Origin: Chloroflexota bacterium
GTDB taxonomy: Bacteria; Chloroflexota; Anaerolineae; Anaerolineales; Villigracilaceae
Direction of reading: 5' to 3'
Assembly: GCA_016191845.1 (NCBI GenBank)
Contig: JACPVF010000015.1
Span: forward strand, 279,258-343,257
DNA length: 64,000 bases
The first letter of the stretch is position 1. Each line of letters opens with the position of its first letter. The notes below the pieces were generated by a model, which ran no database searches, was not told where the DNA came from, and was given only the letters and a program-made list of their open reading frames with translations. Positions 1 through 8,369 of the stretch are shown here, piece by piece. A program made the translations under genes and the position numbers.

Positions 1-280
1 CCGCGTCGAACATCGTCTGGAATTTCTCGGCCGGTTCGGGGGTCAGGATGGCCACCCCCAGGGCGGCGCCCGCCAGATGTCCCGCCCACTCACCGCATTG
101 GGACAATTCCTTGAGGATGGCCTTGTCCTGCACGGCGATGAACTGCCAGGCCTGGGTGTTCTTCGAGGATTGCGACCTGCGCCCCGCGTTGAGGATGGCG
201 TAGACGGTCTCGGCGGGCAGCGGCTGGTCGCTGAATTTGCGCACCGCACGTTTGGTACGGATGGCTTCCGATACGTTCAT
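1..280 (-). CDS. Nitroreductase family protein (N-terminal part, cut by window edge)
   Basis: The first 93 codons of a nitroreductase-like flavoprotein run off the left edge of the window. Translation begins MNVSEAIRTKRAVRKFSDQP, and the RTKRAVRKF segment is the usual N-terminal FMN-binding signature of the family. It is followed by a stretch resembling family members (AGRRSQSSKNTQAWQFIAVQ). The ATG is preceded by a good ribosome-binding site (AGAGGTG) six bases upstream. These enzymes reduce nitro, quinone or similar substrates with NAD(P)H; the real substrate cannot be told. It diverges from the aldehyde oxidoreductase gene. The family call is confident, the function is not. Confidence 0.85.
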   Translation of the reverse strand, partial: MNVSEAIRTKRAVRKFSDQPLPAETVYAILNAGRRSQSSKNTQAWQFIAVQDKAILKELSQCGEWAGHLAGAALGVAILTPEPAEKFQTMFDA

Positions 281-313
281 GGCACCTCTTTCCAGTTTCG
301 TCTTTTCATTGTC

Positions 314-319
314 ATTATA
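314..319 (-). promoter_or_regulatory. -10 box (TATAAT) for the nitroreductase gene
   Basis: A perfect TATAAT lies on the minus strand 33 bases upstream of the nitroreductase ATG. No convincing -35 hexamer is seen. The remaining spacer up to the divergent oxidoreductase gene (about 140 bases) shows no other clear signal except a weaker GATAAT on the plus strand near position 402. Confidence 0.5.
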
Positions 320-458
320 GTGCAACCGTCATAAATTCGACGTTGCGCTTGGCACTAGCAGAAGGGGAAGTTTATCAATGGACAGTCCGCCGCATTCCCT
401 GGATAATGAGAATGGCTGAATGGCCGTCCAGACTTTGTTTTCCATCAGGAGACCTTCC

Positions 459-2612
459 ATGACCTTACCTGTCGAATCGACCCTGTTGGGGGAATACACC
501 TACGACCTGCACCCCGTGGAACGCGGATACGCCAACCGCACCCTGTACATCAACCTCAATGACAACAGTATCTACGAGAAACCCGTCACCCAGCAAATGA
601 AGGACCTGTTCACGGGCGGACGTGGTTTTGCGCTCAAGTTGCTGTGGGATGCGGTCACGCCCGAAACCACCTGGGATGATCCGCGCAACGAGTTGGTCAT
701 CGCCAATGGGCCGATCTGCGGCATCACCGCCTACCCCGGTAGCGGCAAGGCCACCGTGGTGACCCTCAGCCCGCTGACCCAGAACGTGATCGACAGCAAT
801 GTGGGCGGCTACTTCTCACCCTTCCTCAAGTTCTCGGGCTTCGATGCGCTCGAGATTCAGGGCAAGGCCGAAGAGGACGTGCTCATCTTCATCGACGGCG
901 ACAACGGCAGGGTCACCATCGAGCCGTACGCCTACGAGGAAGAGGATTCGCACCTGATCGGCAACATTCTGACCGCGAAGTATGGCGGCGACGAAAAAGG
1001 CCGACGCGGCGTCTCGGTCCTCTCGGCGGGACAGGCAGCCAACCACATCCGCTACGCGGCCATCAACTCGACCTGGTACGATGTGCGCCGCAAGGAAGCC
1101 CGCCTCAAGCAGGCGGGACGCGGCGGCCCCGGGCGGGTTTTCCGCGACAAGAAGATCGCAGCCATCGTGGTGCGTTTCTCCGACATGGGCGGCGACAAGA
1201 ACGGCGTAGCCGACATGGCGCTGGTCCGCAAGGCGGGCGCGCGCATCAACAAGGAGATCGCCGACCTGGACGACAAGCAGAACCAGATGCGCAAGGTCGG
1301 CACCGCCAACATCGTCGAGGTGATGGACCACTTCGACCTGCTGCCCACCCACAACTTCCGCTATGGCTCGCACCCCGAGACCTACAAGATCGACTCGAAG
1401 GTCTGGAAGGAAGCCTTCACCCAGGGCCTGCCCGATGGCTGCTGGTTGGGTTGCACCATGTCCTGTTCGCACGGCGTGGACCATTTCCCTCTCAAGACTG
1501 GACCCTATGCGGGAGATTGCGTGGTGGTCGATGGCCCCGAGTACGAGAATGCCGCGGGCCTCGGTTCGAACATCGGCAACTTCGATCCGCAAAAGGTGCT
1601 CGAACTCAACTTCTACTGCGACACCTACGGCGTGGATACCATCTCCTTTGCCGATAGCGTGGCCTTTGCGATGGAGTGCTATGAGGAAGGCATTCTCAAC
1701 AAGGACATTACGGGCGGGCTGGAACTGAACTTCGGCAACGGCGCGGCCGCGCTCGAACTGTTGCACCAGATGGCACACGGAGAAGGCTTCGGCGTCATCG
1801 TGGGGCAGGGCGTGCGTTCCATGAAGGAATTCTTCGTGCGCGAGTATGGTGCGGACCCGAAATTCGTCCACGACATCGGCATGGAGATCAAGGGCATGGA
1901 AGTGTCCGAGTATCTGACCAAGGAATCCATTGCCCAACAGGGCGGCTACGGCCTGGCCACCAAGGGCGCCCAGCATGACGAGGCCTGGCTCATTTTCATG
2001 GATCAGGTTCACAACCTGCTGCCCACCTTCGAGATCAAAGCTGAGGCATTGCACTACTTCCCGATGTGGCGCACCTGGTTCAGCCTGCACGGTCTGTGCA
2101 AACTGCCGTGGAACGACATCTCGCCCGAGAACAACAAACAGACCAAGGAACCCGCCAAGGTCGAGGAGCATGTCGAGAACTACACCTGGATCCACGAGGG
2201 TGTAACGGGCAAGCCGACCCAGGTCGAGGATTTGCTGTCGCAATCGGAGCGCGTGTACAACTTCCAGAAGGTCTTTGCCCTGCGCATGGGACGAATCGGT
2301 CGCAAGCACGATTATCCGCCGTACCGTGCGATGGGCCCCGTCACCCCGTTGGAGTACGAATCCCGCCAGGAGCGCTATGACGAACAGCTCAAACGCCTGG
2401 TGGGGATCGATCCCACAGGCCTGCCCACCGAGGAGAAGGTAAAGCGCCTGCGCGCCTATCGCGAGGCGCAATACGAGAAGCTGGTGGATGCCGTCTACCT
2501 GCGCCGCGGCTGGGACGCGAATGGTATTCCGACCGTCGAGAAGCTGCACAATCTCGGCATCGACCTTCCCGAGGTGGTCGAGGCGGTTGAACAGGCACGC
2601 AAGAAGGCCTGA
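459..2612 (+). CDS. Tungsten-type aldehyde:ferredoxin oxidoreductase (AOR family)
   Basis: A 717-residue protein of the AOR family, cytoplasmic enzymes that oxidise aldehydes (or reduce acids) with ferredoxin using a tungsten bis-pterin cofactor and one [4Fe-4S] cluster. The start is chosen at the ATG preceded by AGGAGA at a spacing of six; another in-frame ATG lies 39 bases upstream without such a site. Seen motifs are an N-terminal GGRGFALKLLWD segment typical of the pterin-binding domain and cluster cysteines at about 328, 332, 336 and 547, the last within HGLCKLPWND. The first three are spaced C-x3-C-x3-C, whereas the classical archaeal enzymes have C-x2-C-x3-C. It is also about 100 residues longer than those enzymes. 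It stands alone and ends in a strong terminator. The substrate is unknown. Confidence 0.9.
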   Translation: MTLPVESTLLGEYTYDLHPVERGYANRTLYINLNDNSIYEKPVTQQMKDLFTGGRGFALKLLWDAVTPETTWDDPRNELVIANGPICGITAYPGSGKATVVTLSPLTQNVIDSNVGGYFSPFLKFSGFDALEIQGKAEEDVLIFIDGDNGRVTIEPYAYEEEDSHLIGNILTAKYGGDEKGRRGVSVLSAGQAANHIRYAAINSTWYDVRRKEARLKQAGRGGPGRVFRDKKIAAIVVRFSDMGGDKNGVADMALVRKAGARINKEIADLDDKQNQMRKVGTANIVEVMDHFDLLPTHNFRYGSHPETYKIDSKVWKEAFTQGLPDGCWLGCTMSCSHGVDHFPLKTGPYAGDCVVVDGPEYENAAGLGSNIGNFDPQKVLELNFYCDTYGVDTISFADSVAFAMECYEEGILNKDITGGLELNFGNGAAALELLHQMAHGEGFGVIVGQGVRSMKEFFVREYGADPKFVHDIGMEIKGMEVSEYLTKESIAQQGGYGLATKGAQHDEAWLIFMDQVHNLLPTFEIKAEALHYFPMWRTWFSLHGLCKLPWNDISPENNKQTKEPAKVEEHVENYTWIHEGVTGKPTQVEDLLSQSERVYNFQKVFALRMGRIGRKHDYPPYRAMGPVTPLEYESRQERYDEQLKRLVGIDPTGLPTEEKVKRLRAYREAQYEKLVDAVYLRRGWDANGIPTVEKLHNLGIDLPEVVEAVEQARKKA

Positions 2613-2624
2613 CGCAAAACATCG

Positions 2625-2654
2625 AAACACCCTGGTCCTCCAGGGTGTTTTTTT
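2625..2654 (+). terminator. Intrinsic terminator after the AOR gene
   Basis: An 11-bp perfect stem (AAACACCCTGG / CCAGGGTGTTT) with a four-base loop runs into seven T residues, 13 bases past the AOR stop codon. Confidence 0.92.
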
Positions 2655-2704
2655 ATGTCCATATGCCCTGTGTGTTGGTAACCTTCCCATGTCAGACTCA
2701 CGGG

Positions 2705-2710
2705 TATAAT
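2705..2710 (+). promoter_or_regulatory. -10 box for the membrane protein-selA unit, leaderless spacing
   Basis: GGGTATAAT stands so that TATAAT ends seven bases before the ATG of the next gene. A start site seven or eight bases after a -10 box would fall on the ATG itself, so the mRNA is probably leaderless. No Shine-Dalgarno sequence and no clear -35 box are seen. Confidence 0.65.
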
Positions 2711-2717
2711 TCAATCG

Positions 2718-3131
2718 ATGAGTTCTCCAACCACCTTCCGTGCTTATCTGGTTCCCGCGCTGCTCATGGCCATTGTCGGCTGGGGCGGGCTGGCCCTGTT
2801 GCTCAACTTCACCCAGCCCTACGTCTGGCCGCGCTGGGGCTTCTTCTTCCTGCTTGTTCTCGCGCTGACGGGCACCGTCCTGCCGTTCTCATACCTCATC
2901 AACCGCCGCTTTCCCAGCAACCCACCTGTCGAACCGCCCGTCATCGTGCGCGAGGCATTATGGGTGGGCGTGTACGGCGCGACCCTGGCCTGGCTGCAAC
3001 TCGGCCGCCTGGTTTCGCTCTACGTGTGGATGGGCCTGGCGGGTGGCCTGATCGTGGTCGAATACCTCATCCGCCTGCGCGAGAAGGCGCGCTGGAAACC
3101 TCCTGTGCCGAGCGATGAGCAACCTTCGTAA
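2718..3131 (+). CDS. Small integral membrane protein upstream of selA
   Basis: A 137-residue protein I do not recognise. Hydrophobicity shows about four membrane segments: residues 9-30, 40-60, roughly 78-96 and 98-115. They are followed by a short basic-then-acidic cytoplasmic tail. A proline-rich linker (SNPPVEPPV) separates the first pair from the second. Its last 17 bases overlap the start of selA, so the two are likely translationally coupled. It starts directly after a -10 box without a Shine-Dalgarno sequence. No catalytic motif is visible; the coupling to selA is the only functional hint and may only be a matter of shared transcription. Confidence 0.75.
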   Translation: MSSPTTFRAYLVPALLMAIVGWGGLALLLNFTQPYVWPRWGFFFLLVLALTGTVLPFSYLINRRFPSNPPVEPPVIVREALWVGVYGATLAWLQLGRLVSLYVWMGLAGGLIVVEYLIRLREKARWKPPVPSDEQPS

Positions 3132-4473
3132 TCTCCCCTCCGTCGAAAGCCTGCTGCAGACGCGCGCTGCGGCGGAATTGATCGCCGCCTACGGCCGACC
3201 TCTGACCCTGGATGCCTTCCGCACCGAGTTGGCCGAGATCCGTGCCCGTTTCAAAGCGGACCCCGAGCCTGCCCTGCCAACGGCGGACGAGATCCTGGCC
3301 TTGGCCGAATCCCGCCTCTCCGCGTGGACGGCGCCCACCCTGATGCCCGTCATCAATGCCACGGGCGTGATCCTGCATACCAACCTCGGGCGCGCTCCGC
3401 TCAGCGACGCCACCCTGCGCGCCATGGACGCCGTTTCGCGCGGCTATTCCACGCTCGAATACGACCTGGCCAAGGGTGTGCGCGGTTCGCGCCTGATCCA
3501 TGCTGAATCCATCCTGCAAAAGTTGACAGGCGCAGAGGCGGCCGTGGTGGTCAACAACAATGCCTCGGCGGTGATGCTGGTGCTGGCTGCGCTGGCCAAT
3601 CGCAGACGCGTCGTCATCTCGCGCACGCAACTGGTCGAGATCGGCGGCGGATTCCGCGTGCCCGAGGTGATGAAGCAATCGGGCGCGAAACTGATCGAGA
3701 TCGGCGCCACCAACCGCGTCAACCTGGGCGATTACGAATCCGCGTTGGCCGAGCCGACCGCGCTGGTCATGCGCGCGCACCGTTCCAATTTCAAGATCGT
3801 CGGCTTCACCGATGAACCCGAACTTGCGGACGTGGTCACCGCCGCGCATGCTCGAAACGTGCCTGTGGTGGATGACCTTGGCTCGGGCGCCCTGCTCGAT
3901 ACGGCCCGCTTCGGCATTGTCCATGAGCCGACCGTGCAGGAATCCCTGGCGGCGGGCGTGGACCTGGTCTGCTTTTCGGGTGACAAGCTCCTGGGTGGTC
4001 CGCAGGCAGGCATCATCCTCGGGCGCGCTGACCTGATCGCCAGGATCAAGAAGCATCCGCTGGCGCGGGCTGTCCGCGCGGACAAGAGTTGTCTTGCAGG
4101 CCTGACCGCCACGCTGCTGCATTATCTCAAAGACGAGGCCGAACGCGAGATTCCCATCTGGCGCATGATGTCACTGACGTTGAAACAGGTGCAGGGTCGA
4201 GCTGAGGCGTGGCGGCAAACGCTGGGGCAGGGGGACGTCGTCGAAGCGGAATCCACCGTCGGCGGCGGCAGCCTGCCTGGCGAATCCTTCCCCACCTTCG
4301 TCCTCGCCCTGGACGTCAAATCCCCCGACAAGGTCCTGAAGAAAATGCGGATGCAGCATCCGCCCATCATTGCCCGCACCGAGGAAGACCGCGTGTTGAT
4401 CGACCCGCGCACCGTGCTGCCCGAACAGGAAGGTGCATTGCTGGTCGGGTTGAAGAATGCCTTGAAGAATTGA
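3115..4473 (+). CDS. selA: L-seryl-tRNA(Sec) selenium transferase
   Basis: A 452-residue PLP enzyme that converts seryl-tRNA(Sec) to selenocysteyl-tRNA(Sec) using selenophosphate. Family features are the N-terminal helical tRNA-binding region (NLRNLPSVESLLQTRAAAEL), the conserved NATGVILHTNLGRAPLS segment, and the PLP lysine K291 within CFSGDKLLGGPQAGI. The length matches bacterial SelA. The start overlaps the preceding membrane gene. Its presence implies that this organism makes selenoproteins, but selB, selD and the tRNA(Sec) gene are not in the window, and no in-frame TGA with selenoprotein context was seen here. The call is secure. Confidence 0.95.
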   Translation: MSNLRNLPSVESLLQTRAAAELIAAYGRPLTLDAFRTELAEIRARFKADPEPALPTADEILALAESRLSAWTAPTLMPVINATGVILHTNLGRAPLSDATLRAMDAVSRGYSTLEYDLAKGVRGSRLIHAESILQKLTGAEAAVVVNNNASAVMLVLAALANRRRVVISRTQLVEIGGGFRVPEVMKQSGAKLIEIGATNRVNLGDYESALAEPTALVMRAHRSNFKIVGFTDEPELADVVTAAHARNVPVVDDLGSGALLDTARFGIVHEPTVQESLAAGVDLVCFSGDKLLGGPQAGIILGRADLIARIKKHPLARAVRADKSCLAGLTATLLHYLKDEAEREIPIWRMMSLTLKQVQGRAEAWRQTLGQGDVVEAESTVGGGSLPGESFPTFVLALDVKSPDKVLKKMRMQHPPIIARTEEDRVLIDPRTVLPEQEGALLVGLKNALKN

Positions 4474-4539
4474 AATGTGATGGTCGAGTAGCTCTGAACG
4501 AGCGAGGAGCATTTAGAGAACCGTCTGGAAGGATGCACT

Positions 4540-5118
4540 ATGATTATCGGTACCCCGTTGCGCGCTCTTAACAAAAAAACCGCCTTTAAATTCCCCGACC
4601 GATGCGTGAACTGTGGCCAGCCCAAGGCCGAGTTGTTGGGCTTGAGCCTGGACCTGGGCACGCAGGCGAAGATCCCCAACCTGCAAATTCAGGTGCCAAT
4701 GTGCAAGGTCTGTGCCGACAAGGAACGCCGCGTCGCCATGGTGACGCTGATCCCCTTCCTCGTGGCGGGCCTGTTGATCGGCATCGCGGTCTGCGTGCCT
4801 GTGGCTCTGGTTGCGCCCGAAGGCACCACGATCCAAACTCAGGCTTTCCCGCTGGTGTTGGGCGCTTTTGCAGGGCTGATTGGGGGGACGCTCGGCGGCT
4901 CACTGGTCGAGTTCGTGGTGAAAATGTTGGCGGCGCCCTTCTACGGAAAATTGCTGCTCCAGCGTCCGCTGACGGCTGTCAGCCTGTTCAGCGCGCGCGA
5001 CGACCTGATCGGCCTGTCTGCCCGCCTATCGAGCGCAGACCAGACCCTCCAATTGATTTTCGAGAACGACGAGATCGCGCGCGAGTTTGCGCAGTTGAAC
5101 CCTCAGGAGACCCCATGA
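4540..5118 (+). CDS. Zinc-ribbon membrane protein, unknown function
   Basis: A 192-residue protein. Near residues 22-25 it has CVNC and near 54-57 CKVC, together a plausible four-cysteine zinc site in a small N-terminal domain. Two hydrophobic segments follow (about 66-88 and 100-125), rich in glycine, then a C-terminal cytoplasmic part of about 65 residues. The start has GGAAGGA upstream. It overlaps the next gene by four bases (ATGA), so it is probably co-translated with the M24 peptidase. I do not recognise the family and can give no function. Confidence 0.8.
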   Translation: MIIGTPLRALNKKTAFKFPDRCVNCGQPKAELLGLSLDLGTQAKIPNLQIQVPMCKVCADKERRVAMVTLIPFLVAGLLIGIAVCVPVALVAPEGTTIQTQAFPLVLGAFAGLIGGTLGGSLVEFVVKMLAAPFYGKLLLQRPLTAVSLFSARDDLIGLSARLSSADQTLQLIFENDEIAREFAQLNPQETP

Positions 5119-6368
5119 AATCTGACCTTGATGCCTTGATGCAAGCCCGCAACCTGGATGCCCTGCTCGTGCTGGGCAGCGCGGAACACAACCCGCCCAT
5201 GTATTACCTGACGGGCGGCGGACATGTCAGCGGTGCGACGCTGATCAAGAAACGCGGTGAGACGCCTGTCCTGTTCTGCAACGACATGGAGCGCGACGAG
5301 GCGGCCAAGTCGGGCCTGCCAACCCGCTCGATGAGCCTGTATCCATTTTCCGAGTTGATGAAAGAGGCGGGCGGGAATCAATCCCTGGCGAACGCGCTCG
5401 GAACGAAGAAGATGCTGGCCGACCTGGGCGTGACCAAGGGCCGCGTTGGCATTTACGGACACGTCGAGCTGGGCAGCGCCTTCGCCGCCCTGACCCAGCT
5501 TCAGCGCATCGCCCCCGACCTGGAGCTGGTCGGTGAGCACGGCATGGACTCCGTCTTCATCCGCGCGATGGAGACGAAGGAAGAGGCCGAGGTGGAGCGC
5601 ATCCGCCGCATGGGCCAGATCACCACCGAGGTCGTGCGCCTGACGGCGGAGTTCCTCACTTCCTGCGAGGTCCGTGAGGATGAGGTCTTGCTCAACGAAA
5701 AAGGTGAGCCGCTCAAGCTGGGCGAGGTCAAGGACAAGATCCGCCTGTGGGTGGCCGAGCGCGGCGCGGAACTGCCTGAAGGCTTTATCTTCGCCATCGG
5801 TCACGACGCGGGTGTGCCGCACTCCGCGGGCAACCCCGAGGACCTGATGCGCCTCGGCCAGACCATCGTGTACGACATTTATCCTGCCGAAGCGGGCGGC
5901 GGCTACTTCTACGACTTTACCCGCACATGGAGTCTCGGATATGCCACGCCTGAGGCCGAGGAACTGTACGGACAGGTCAAGGAGATCTTCGACAAGTTGT
6001 GGGAGAACTTCGACTTGAATGTGTCCTTCAAGCAATATCAGCGCATGACCTGCGAATATTTCGAGTCGAAGGGGCACAAGTCGCAACTGAACTTCGGTTC
6101 GCCCACCGAGGGCTACGTTCACAGCCTGGGCCACGGCGTGGGACTCAACATCCACGAGCGGCCGTTCAGCGGGCTGATGACGGGTGACGATCACCGTCTG
6201 TCTCCTGGCGTGGTGGTCACCTCCGAGCCTGGGTTGTATTATCCCGAGCGCGGCATGGGCTTCCGTATCGAAGACACCTTCTGGGTACGCCCCGATGGTC
6301 GCATGGAAATGCTGGCTGATTATCCGTATGACTTCGTCCTGCCGATGAAGAAGTGGAAGAAGAAATAA
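5115..6368 (+). CDS. M24 family metallopeptidase (Xaa-Pro aminopeptidase-like)
   Basis: A 417-residue protein with the creatinase-type N-terminal domain and the M24 pita-bread catalytic domain. The reading frame is open far upstream, but the ATG overlapping the previous stop (ATGA) with CAGGAGA just before it is the clear start. Metal ligands can be read: two Asp in YDIYPAEAGGGYFYDFTRTW, a His in HSLGHGVGLNIHERP, and Glu residues in TSEPGLYYPE and GFRIEDTFWV. Members remove N-terminal residues before proline or act on related dipeptides in the cytoplasm. The exact specificity cannot be told. It sits in a compact plus-strand group with the zinc-ribbon protein and the AAA ATPase. Confidence 0.9.
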   Translation: MKSDLDALMQARNLDALLVLGSAEHNPPMYYLTGGGHVSGATLIKKRGETPVLFCNDMERDEAAKSGLPTRSMSLYPFSELMKEAGGNQSLANALGTKKMLADLGVTKGRVGIYGHVELGSAFAALTQLQRIAPDLELVGEHGMDSVFIRAMETKEEAEVERIRRMGQITTEVVRLTAEFLTSCEVREDEVLLNEKGEPLKLGEVKDKIRLWVAERGAELPEGFIFAIGHDAGVPHSAGNPEDLMRLGQTIVYDIYPAEAGGGYFYDFTRTWSLGYATPEAEELYGQVKEIFDKLWENFDLNVSFKQYQRMTCEYFESKGHKSQLNFGSPTEGYVHSLGHGVGLNIHERPFSGLMTGDDHRLSPGVVVTSEPGLYYPERGMGFRIEDTFWVRPDGRMEMLADYPYDFVLPMKKWKKK

Positions 6369-6377
6369 CCGCCTTTG

Positions 6378-7184
6378 ATGATTCACCTGAAGTCTTTGAC
6401 AGTACGCGAGTTCCAGAAACCTGATCTTGATACCTTTCCTTTCAACCTGGCCCTGATCCGTTCGTTGAGGGAATTGAAGTTCACATCGCCGGTCACCTTC
6501 TTTGTCGGCGAGAACGGATCGGGTAAGTCCACGGTTTTGGAGGCGCTGGCTTGTGCGGTCGAATCGATCACGGTCGGGAGCGAAAGTGTTCGCACCGATC
6601 GGTCCCTGGCACCGTTGCGGGCGCTGGCTGCGTATTTCCGCCTTTCCTGGCAGAAGCGGACTCGTCGCGGCTTCTTCCTGCGCGCTGAAGATTTCTTCGG
6701 GTATGCCAGGCAGATGCGCCAGACGCAGGAAGAGTTCCAGCAGGATTTGCAAGATGTCGAGCGCGATTACAAAAATCGGTCCAGGTATGCACAGGAATTG
6801 GCCAGTATGCCGTACAAGGGTGAATTGGCTGCCATTCAGCGGAAATATGGTGATGGGCTGGATGCCCGCTCTCATGGCGAAGGTTTCCTGACCCTCTTCC
6901 AGGCGCGTTTTGTGCCCGAAGGTTTGTATCTGCTCGACGAACCCGAAGCGGCTCTGTCGCCCACCCGCCAGTTGACCTTCATTGCGGCGCTCAAACAAAT
7001 GGTGGCGGAGAATTCGCAATTCATCATTGCCACACATTCACCCATCATCCTGGCCTTTCCAGAAGCGCAGATTCTTCAATTCCATGAAGGACGGATTCGA
7101 GAGGTACAATATGAGGACCTGGAACATGTCAAGTTGACCAGGGACTTCCTCAACCATCCTGAATCTTTTTTACGGTATCTATAA
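6378..7184 (+). CDS. AAA/ABC-type ATPase of the RecF-like predicted ATPase group
   Basis: A 268-residue soluble ATPase. Walker A is GENGSGKST near residues 43-51, Walker B is LYLLDEPEAALS near 180, and the switch histidine lies in FIIATHSPII. The region between is short and helical, without a long coiled coil. This organisation fits the AAA_21/COG3910 predicted ATPases, which usually stand alone or pair with an effector. No nuclease or toxin partner is adjacent: upstream is the peptidase and downstream tsaD, one base away. Start: an ATG nine bases past the previous stop, with a TTG one codon earlier as an alternative. Role unknown. Confidence 0.85.
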   Translation: MIHLKSLTVREFQKPDLDTFPFNLALIRSLRELKFTSPVTFFVGENGSGKSTVLEALACAVESITVGSESVRTDRSLAPLRALAAYFRLSWQKRTRRGFFLRAEDFFGYARQMRQTQEEFQQDLQDVERDYKNRSRYAQELASMPYKGELAAIQRKYGDGLDARSHGEGFLTLFQARFVPEGLYLLDEPEAALSPTRQLTFIAALKQMVAENSQFIIATHSPIILAFPEAQILQFHEGRIREVQYEDLEHVKLTRDFLNHPESFLRYL

Positions 7185-7185
7185 T

Positions 7186-8214
7186 ATGACTGACCTAAAA
7201 CCCGCTCGAATCCTGGCCCTCGAATCCTCCTGCGACGAGACCGCCTGCGCCATCCTCGAAAATGGCCGCGTGCTGCTCTCGTCGGTGGTGGCCTCGCAGA
7301 TGGACATCCACGCCCGTTTTGGCGGCGTCTTCCCCGAAGTGGCTTCGCGCCAGCACGTGTTGGCCGTTGTCCCCGTGGTGGAACAGGCCCTCTCACAGGC
7401 GCATCTCTCGCTCAGCGAAGTGGACGCGATCGCCGTCACCCGCGGACCCGGGCTGGCGGGCTCATTGGTGGTCGGATTGAACGCCGCCAAAGGACTCGCC
7501 CTCGGGCTGGGACTCCCGCTGGTGGGCGTCAATCACCTCGAAGGTCACATCTATTCTTCGTGGGTGTACAACGCGGGGGAGACCTTGCCGCCCGAACCGC
7601 AATTTCCGCTGATGGCGCTGCTTGTTTCTGGCGGACACACCGAGTTAAATCTGATGACCGACCACCTGACCTACCGACGTCTTGGCGCCACCCTCGACGA
7701 TGCGGCGGGCGAAGCCTTCGACAAGGTCGCACGCCTGCTCTCGCTGCCATATCCTGGCGGACCATCGGTGCAGAAGGCCGCCGAGAACGGCGACCCGAGC
7801 CGCTTCCACTTCCCGCGCGCCTGGCTGGAGAACTCGTGGAACTTCTCGTTCAGCGGTCTCAAGACGGCGGTGTTATACGAGGTCAACGACTTGAAGAATC
7901 GCAGCGGTTCGTTGCCCGTGGACGACCTGGCAGCTTCCTTCCAGGCAGCCGTGGTGGACGTGCTGTTCAAGAAGACAATCGATGCGGCGCGCGAGTTTGG
8001 CGCGAAGGAAATTCTCGTGGCGGGCGGCGTCTCGGCCAACCGCGCCCTGCGTCAGGCCTTCCAATCTCAAACGGAATTCAAGGTTCACATTCCTCCGCTG
8101 TCTCTGTGCACCGATAACGCCGCCATGATCGGTTCGGCGGGATACTTCCGCTATGCCCTCGGTCATACCTCTGGCCTGGACATGGATGTCCAGCCGACCT
8201 GGCCGCTCTCCTGA
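7186..8214 (+). CDS. tsaD: tRNA N6-adenosine threonylcarbamoyltransferase
   Basis: A 342-residue TsaD (Gcp/Kae1 family) ASKHA-fold protein. It transfers the threonylcarbamoyl group to A37 of ANN-decoding tRNAs, with TsaB and TsaE as partners. The metal-binding histidines H117 and H121 are seen in NHLEGHIYSSW. The N-terminal LALESSCDETACAIL and the SGGHTELNLM segment are diagnostic. It starts one base after the stop of the ATPase gene and is the last gene of the plus-strand run. TsaC, which makes its substrate, is the convergent neighbour. TsaB and TsaE are not in the window. Confidence 0.96.
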   Translation: MTDLKPARILALESSCDETACAILENGRVLLSSVVASQMDIHARFGGVFPEVASRQHVLAVVPVVEQALSQAHLSLSEVDAIAVTRGPGLAGSLVVGLNAAKGLALGLGLPLVGVNHLEGHIYSSWVYNAGETLPPEPQFPLMALLVSGGHTELNLMTDHLTYRRLGATLDDAAGEAFDKVARLLSLPYPGGPSVQKAAENGDPSRFHFPRAWLENSWNFSFSGLKTAVLYEVNDLKNRSGSLPVDDLAASFQAAVVDVLFKKTIDAAREFGAKEILVAGGVSANRALRQAFQSQTEFKVHIPPLSLCTDNAAMIGSAGYFRYALGHTSGLDMDVQPTWPLS

Positions 8215-8224
8215 TTAAAAACCC

Positions 8225-8262
8225 AAACCCCGCTTGGATCGGCCCAGATCCGTACGGGGTTT
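8225..8262 (+). other. Two-tier hairpin just after tsaD
   Basis: An outer stem AAACCCC / GGGGTTT encloses an inner stem GGATC / GATCC with a six-base loop. No T-run follows, so this is not a canonical terminator. It may protect the 3' end or help pause polymerase before the T-tailed hairpin further on. Confidence 0.45.
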
Positions 8263-8342
8263 GTAGAGGAGAATGCATTTGTTATTATATGCAGGCACAT
8301 AAAAGAAGACTGAACGAAGACTGAATTGCAGATAAGAGTTTC

Positions 8343-8369
8343 GAGGCCGCTTTTTAAGCGACCTCTTAT
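8343..8369 (+). terminator. Terminator between convergent tsaD and tsaC
   Basis: GAGGCCGC and GCGACCTC pair around a TTTTTAA loop with one mismatch. They are followed by TTATTTT on the plus strand, which suits termination of tsaD transcripts. The stop codon of tsaC lies in the tail. Confidence 0.65.

Noticed and set aside
816..2714. 632-codon open frame on the strand opposite the AOR gene
   Set aside because: It has no homology signal, no ribosome-binding site and low-complexity His/Ala/Val text. It mirrors the codon bias of the AOR gene.
5103..7037. 644-codon open frame opposite the M24 peptidase and ATPase genes
   Set aside because: It runs across two real genes and their boundary and shows no domain. 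It is a shadow of both.
6378..7184. The AAA ATPase as part of a phage-defence pair
   Set aside because: Neighbours are a peptidase and tsaD. No nuclease, reverse transcriptase or toxin partner lies beside it, so there is no support.
7179..7184. CTATAAT directly before the tsaD ATG as a -10 box
   Set aside because: It touches the start codon, so transcription would begin inside the gene. It is formed by the stop region of the ATPase gene.
8271..8300. Nine-codon ORF with AGGAGA just before its ATG behind tsaD
   Set aside because: The site is too close to the ATG to function, the peptide (MHLLLYAGT) has no feature, and the next gene is convergent, so it cannot be a leader peptide.
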